Source: Planctomycetota bacterium (lineage in GTDB: Bacteria > Planctomycetota > SBBH01 > JACQRN01). From it: a stretch of DNA of 9,668 nucleotides. A program made the position numbers and the translations under genes. Below the pieces are notes generated by a model. That model saw only the letters and a program-made list of their open reading frames with translations, was not told where the DNA came from and did not search any database. Shown here piece by piece: positions 7,309 to 9,668 of the stretch. Location of the stretch: contig JACQRN010000268.1 in assembly GCA_016206515.1 (NCBI GenBank), forward strand, positions 1 to 9,668, in the 5' to 3' direction. Position 1 is the first letter of the stretch. Each line of letters opens with the position of its first letter.

Positions 7309-7404
7309 CGCCCCATGGTAACGATTCGGGCGCGCCGGTTCATATCCGTGCCGGGCGCAAGGCGCTTCCGGTCCCCCGTCGGGCGTCGTACACTCGGCGC
7401 TCCC
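7309..7404. promoter_or_regulatory. Divergent promoter region between the TPR gene and the MA-like gene
   Basis: This 96-base spacer must serve both divergent genes unless they are read from distant promoters. On the plus strand TTCCGG (7366-7371) and TACACT (7389-7394) are spaced by 17 bases. The -10 matches 4 of 6 consensus bases and the -35 is poor. If used, transcription would start within a few bases of the ATG at 7405, giving an almost leaderless message. On the minus strand TATGAA (7344-7339) is a possible -10 for the TPR gene, with no clear -35. The candidates are weak. Confidence 0.25.
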
Positions 7405-8634
7405 ATGCGGCGCATCGCGTTCCTGACGGCTGTCGCGCTCGCCGTCCCGTCCGTCGCGCTCCCGGTCCCCCCGCGGTACCGGGGGAAGTACGCCGGGACG
7501 CGCGAGGGGGCGGCGATCGAGCGCGCCGTGGACCGCTCGCCGGACGAGGTCGCCGATCTCTACCGAGAGCGGCTCGGGGTGGACGCCCGTCCGGTCCTCG
7601 CGTCGATGGGGCTGTTCCTGCAGGACGCCTCGTCGCTCCCGCCCGGGGAGCGGGGCGAGGCGAAGCCCCTGGATCTCCTGGAGGGGGTCGTCCGGGTCCG
7701 TTCGGAGTTCTTCGCCCGGAACGAGGCGTCGCTCCCGTGCGCGCTCGCGGAGTTCATCGTGCAGGAGGCGATGGTCGGCGCCGATGTGCGGCGCTGGAGG
7801 TCCCTCCCCGAGTGGTTCCGCGAGGGGGCGCGGCTGTACGTCTCCGGTTCCGGAGAAGACCTGCTGCGCGACGTCCTGGCGCGGAAGACCCTGGCGGAGC
7901 TCGTGGACGCAATCGACGGCCTGCAGGGGAAGCACGAGGACGAGGATCTCCCCGAGTCGTACCTCGCGTTCGTCGCGATCGCGGACCGGCTCGGCGAGCG
8001 CGGCATGGCGGACTGGATCTCCCGCGTGCGCGCGGGGGAGTCCCCCGAGGATGTCCTTGCGGCGCTTTGGGGCGCGGGGTGGGGGCCCGTCCTCGATGCG
8101 CTGCGCGCCTCCGCCCAGGAGGCGCTGCGCGACCGCGCCGGGGAGGGGCGTCCCGGGTTCGAGGCGCTCTACGCCGAATACAAGGACGGGGACGAGCAGG
8201 CCCGGATGCGGCTCATCCCCCGCTGGCAGGCGCTCCTGCGGTCGAACGAGGAGGCCGTCTGGGCCGACCGCGGCTGGTACTACCTGGCGCGGTGCTACGA
8301 CGCGGCAAGCCGCCACGACCTGGCCGCCGAGGCGTTCGGCCGGGTCCTGCGCGCCGACGCGCGGCCGTCGCGCGCCGACGACGCGACGTTCTACCTGGCG
8401 AAGTCCTGGCACCGCGCGCGCCGCGCCGACGAGGCCCGCGCGGCGTACGGGCGGTACCTGCGCGACTGGTTCGACGGGTCGCACCGGAAGGAGGCGTACG
8501 CGCTTCTCGTCGATCTCGAGGCCGGCGCGCGCCGGAAGCCCGAGGCGCGCAGGTGGCTGGAGGCGTTCGCCGCGGAATACCCGGACGCCCGGGAGTTGCG
8601 GGGGGCGAGGGAGCAGGTCGAGGAGATTCGGTAG
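7405..8634 (+). CDS. Exported protein with degenerate peptidase MA-like region and C-terminal TPR-like repeats
   Basis: This 409-residue protein has a signal peptide (MRRIAFLTAVALAVPSVA, cleavage near 18). Residues 45-210 follow the layout of the peptidase MA-like gluzincin families: a segment before the active helix, ALAEFIVQEA (113-122), then LPEWFREGARLYVSG (134-148), matching the family's LPxWLxEGLAxYxSG. The zinc-binding HExxH should sit at 115-119 but reads AEFIV. The second-half glutamate (E140) is kept, so this is probably a non-catalytic relative. Residues 285-395 are TPR-like hairpins: WYYLARCYDAASRHDLAAEAF (291-311), ATFYLAKSWHRARRADEARAAY (327-348) and a third repeat, resembling YbgF/BamD-type repeats. 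The start is the ATG giving the signal peptide; the frame extends upstream antisense to the TPR gene, which is spurious. The family link is an inference from pattern; the exported TPR nature is more secure. Confidence 0.82.
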   Translation: MRRIAFLTAVALAVPSVALPVPPRYRGKYAGTREGAAIERAVDRSPDEVADLYRERLGVDARPVLASMGLFLQDASSLPPGERGEAKPLDLLEGVVRVRSEFFARNEASLPCALAEFIVQEAMVGADVRRWRSLPEWFREGARLYVSGSGEDLLRDVLARKTLAELVDAIDGLQGKHEDEDLPESYLAFVAIADRLGERGMADWISRVRAGESPEDVLAALWGAGWGPVLDALRASAQEALRDRAGEGRPGFEALYAEYKDGDEQARMRLIPRWQALLRSNEEAVWADRGWYYLARCYDAASRHDLAAEAFGRVLRADARPSRADDATFYLAKSWHRARRADEARAAYGRYLRDWFDGSHRKEAYALLVDLEAGARRKPEARRWLEAFAAEYPDARELRGAREQVEEIR

Positions 8635-8685
8635 GCCCCCGCCCAGAGACCTCTCCTGTGTAACGTCTTGGTAAAACCGACTCGC

Positions 8686-8699
8686 CCCCACTTGTGGGG
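8686..8699 (+). terminator. Small hairpin in the gap after 8634
   Basis: CCCCA (8686-8690) pairs with TGGGG (8695-8699) around a CTTG loop, 51 bases after the stop of the MA-like gene. No T-tract follows, so termination is doubtful. The hairpin overlaps the candidate -35 of the next gene and might instead belong to its regulation. Confidence 0.25.
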
Positions 8700-8719
8700 T
8701 CTCGATGCGCGTGCACAAT
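8692..8719 (+). promoter_or_regulatory. Candidate promoter for the PQQ/PrcB-like gene
   Basis: TTGTGG (8692-8697) and CACAAT (8714-8719) are separated by 16 bases. They match 3 of 6 and 4 of 6 of the sigma-70 consensus and lie 46 bases before the ATG at 8766. It is the best pair I see in the 131-base gap. The host's sigma factor preferences are unknown. Confidence 0.3.
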
Positions 8720-8733
8720 CGCTTTGTGTCGAG
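8701..8733. promoter_or_regulatory. Nested dyad over the candidate -10, possible operator or leader hairpin
   Basis: CACAA (8714-8718) and TTGTG (8724-8728) are a perfect inverted repeat around TCGCT. Immediately outside, CTCGA (8701-8705) and TCGAG (8729-8733) pair as well, leaving eight unpaired bases (8706-8713) on the left arm. The dyad overlaps the candidate -10, as operators often do, but it could also fold at the start of the transcript. Confidence 0.35.
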
Positions 8734-8749
8734 CGAGGCTTGGGTATTC

Positions 8750-8757
8750 GGAGGAGG
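8750..8757 (+). promoter_or_regulatory. Strong ribosome binding site for the PQQ/PrcB-like gene
   Basis: GGAGGAGG is a near-ideal Shine-Dalgarno sequence; its last GGAGG ends 8 bases before the ATG at 8766. It is the clearest such site in the window and fixes the start of the downstream gene. Confidence 0.85.
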
Positions 8758-8765
8758 GGCGTGAG

Positions 8766-9668
8766 ATGGCAAATCGGCCGGGTGTGGAGCGGGGGTGGGC
8801 ATTCGTGGTGGCGGTGCTTGCGGTGTTCGGTCCATCGTCCATGCGGGCGGAGGAGTCCGGGGCGCGCCGTGAGCCGCCGAGCCTCCGTTACGGGGCGCGC
8901 CGGGAGAGCCGCCTGTGGATCGAAGCCCCGGGGGGCGTTTCCCACGGCGTCGACGAGGGGATCGAGTGGGAGGGGATTCGCGTCTACCTCGCGATGATGG
9001 GAGAACTTCTCGCCGTGGACGCCGGGACGGGCCGTTGCCTCTGGAGCCGGGACGTCGGCTCGTTCTGGACCGGGATCCGGATTGTCGAGGTGACGGGGGC
9101 CGACGGCGCCCCGCGCTGGGCGGTCGAGCTGGCCCCCAACCCCGGGAGGGGGGGGGCCGATCTGCGGCAGGTCCACGACCTCCGGGACGGAACCGTCATC
9201 CCGCCTTCGGACGGGACCATCCCCTCTGGGGAGGCTCTGGAGCCGCGCTCCTGGCAGGGGTCGGAGTCCAACGTGGCCGAGCCGGTGCGCGAGCTCGTGA
9301 CGTCCGCCGAGGCCTGGGCAATCCTTCGACACCGTCTGTTCGATGGGGTCGCGGACGCGTCGGCTCCCGCTGTTGCGGACGTGGATTTCGCGAAGGAGGT
9401 CGTCCTGATCGTCTCCGACGGGGACCGTACGAACTGCGCGGGAATCGGCGTGTCGGTGGCGTGGGAGGAGGAGGGCCGGATCTTACTGCGTGTCGCCCAC
9501 GCTACCTTCCAGACATGGGGGGAGGTGAACGGCGGCGCGCAGAGCCTTCGTCCCTACGGGATCTTCGTCCTGCCCCGGCGCGCCGGGAAGGTGTACGTCG
9601 TCGAGGTGAACGTCCAGTCTTACCTGAATTCCCCGCCGATCTGGCGTGAGGTCTGCCGACTCGGACCC
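8766..9668 (+). CDS. Secreted protein with PQQ-propeller-like segment and PrcB_C-like domain, C-terminus beyond window
   Basis: The first 301 codons are present and the frame is open at the right edge. A signal peptide (hydrophobic WAFVVAVLAVF, 11-21; cleavage after SMRA, 25-28) directs export. Residues 71-105 contain one strand unit of the PQQ/quinoprotein propeller type, LLAVDAGTGRCLWSRDVG. Only one such unit is seen, so a full propeller is unlikely in this part. Residues 173-272 resemble PrcB_C, named after a subunit of the Treponema dentilisin protease complex: PVRELVTSAEAWAILRHRLF (173-192), VDFAKEVVLIVSDGDRTNCAGIGVSV (206-231) and a late PYGIFVLPR (263-271). Recognition is by pattern and is moderately sure. 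The start is set by the strong ribosome binding site. A run of nine G bases (9148-9156) lies in the coding sequence around residues 128-131. The function is unknown; related domains occur in exported, often lipoprotein-like proteins. Confidence 0.8.
   Translation, partial: MANRPGVERGWAFVVAVLAVFGPSSMRAEESGARREPPSLRYGARRESRLWIEAPGGVSHGVDEGIEWEGIRVYLAMMGELLAVDAGTGRCLWSRDVGSFWTGIRIVEVTGADGAPRWAVELAPNPGRGGADLRQVHDLRDGTVIPPSDGTIPSGEALEPRSWQGSESNVAEPVRELVTSAEAWAILRHRLFDGVADASAPAVADVDFAKEVVLIVSDGDRTNCAGIGVSVAWEEEGRILLRVAHATFQTWGEVNGGAQSLRPYGIFVLPRRAGKVYVVEVNVQSYLNSPPIWREVCRLGP

Noticed and set aside
5356..7404. Upstream extension of the MA-like frame on the plus strand (to 1092 codons)
   Set aside because: It lies antisense to the TPR gene and has no family features. 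The ATG at 7405 begins a signal peptide.
7309..8835. Upstream extension of the TPR frame on the minus strand (to 1070 codons)
   Set aside because: It runs antisense to the exported MA-like gene and the next leader. The ATG at 7308 alone yields a signal peptide and a normal gene start.

Overview
This is a high-GC bacterial chromosome segment. The frequent long open frames antisense to real genes are what high third-position GC produces. Four of the seven genes have Sec-type signal peptides, and the periplasmic-style TPR proteins suggest a diderm. The lineage cannot be fixed from the sequence. No phage, IS, CRISPR, tRNA or rRNA gene is visible, and no gene-free stretch exceeds about 175 bases.

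Left half (1-4237), DNA and nucleic-acid functions. On the minus strand an exonuclease-helicase of the DinG type (388-3210) is followed, with a 4-base GTGA overlap, by the N-terminus of a B12-binding-type radical SAM protein (TIGR03960-like) that runs off the left edge. Divergent from dinG, after an 88-base spacer, lies a XerC-type tyrosine recombinase (3299-4237). It carries an in-frame array of 15-base tandem units between its catalytic lysine and its HxLRH box. The DinG homologue has all exonuclease residues and four Fe-S type cysteines, but Gly replaces the Walker A Ser/Thr.

Middle (4238-4409). The convergent gap after xerC is nearly filled by two inverted copies of a 54-59 base repeat, resembling a REP/BIME pair, plus a separate hairpin. 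These may terminate transcription from both sides.

Right half (4410-9668), exported proteins. A two-gene minus-strand unit encodes a proline-rich-linker TPR protein (5623-7308) and then a secreted protein of unknown function (4410-5543). Divergent from it is an exported protein with a peptidase MA-like but catalytically degenerate region and C-terminal TPR-like helices (7405-8634). After a structured 131-base leader comes a secreted protein combining a PQQ-propeller-like segment with a PrcB_C-like domain (8766 to the right edge, incomplete). These may belong to one envelope-associated set, but nothing in the sequence proves a shared pathway.

I found no convincing complete new system. The items most worth following are the inverted repeat pair, the xerC microsatellite, the altered Walker A motif in DinG and the apparent pseudopeptidase.
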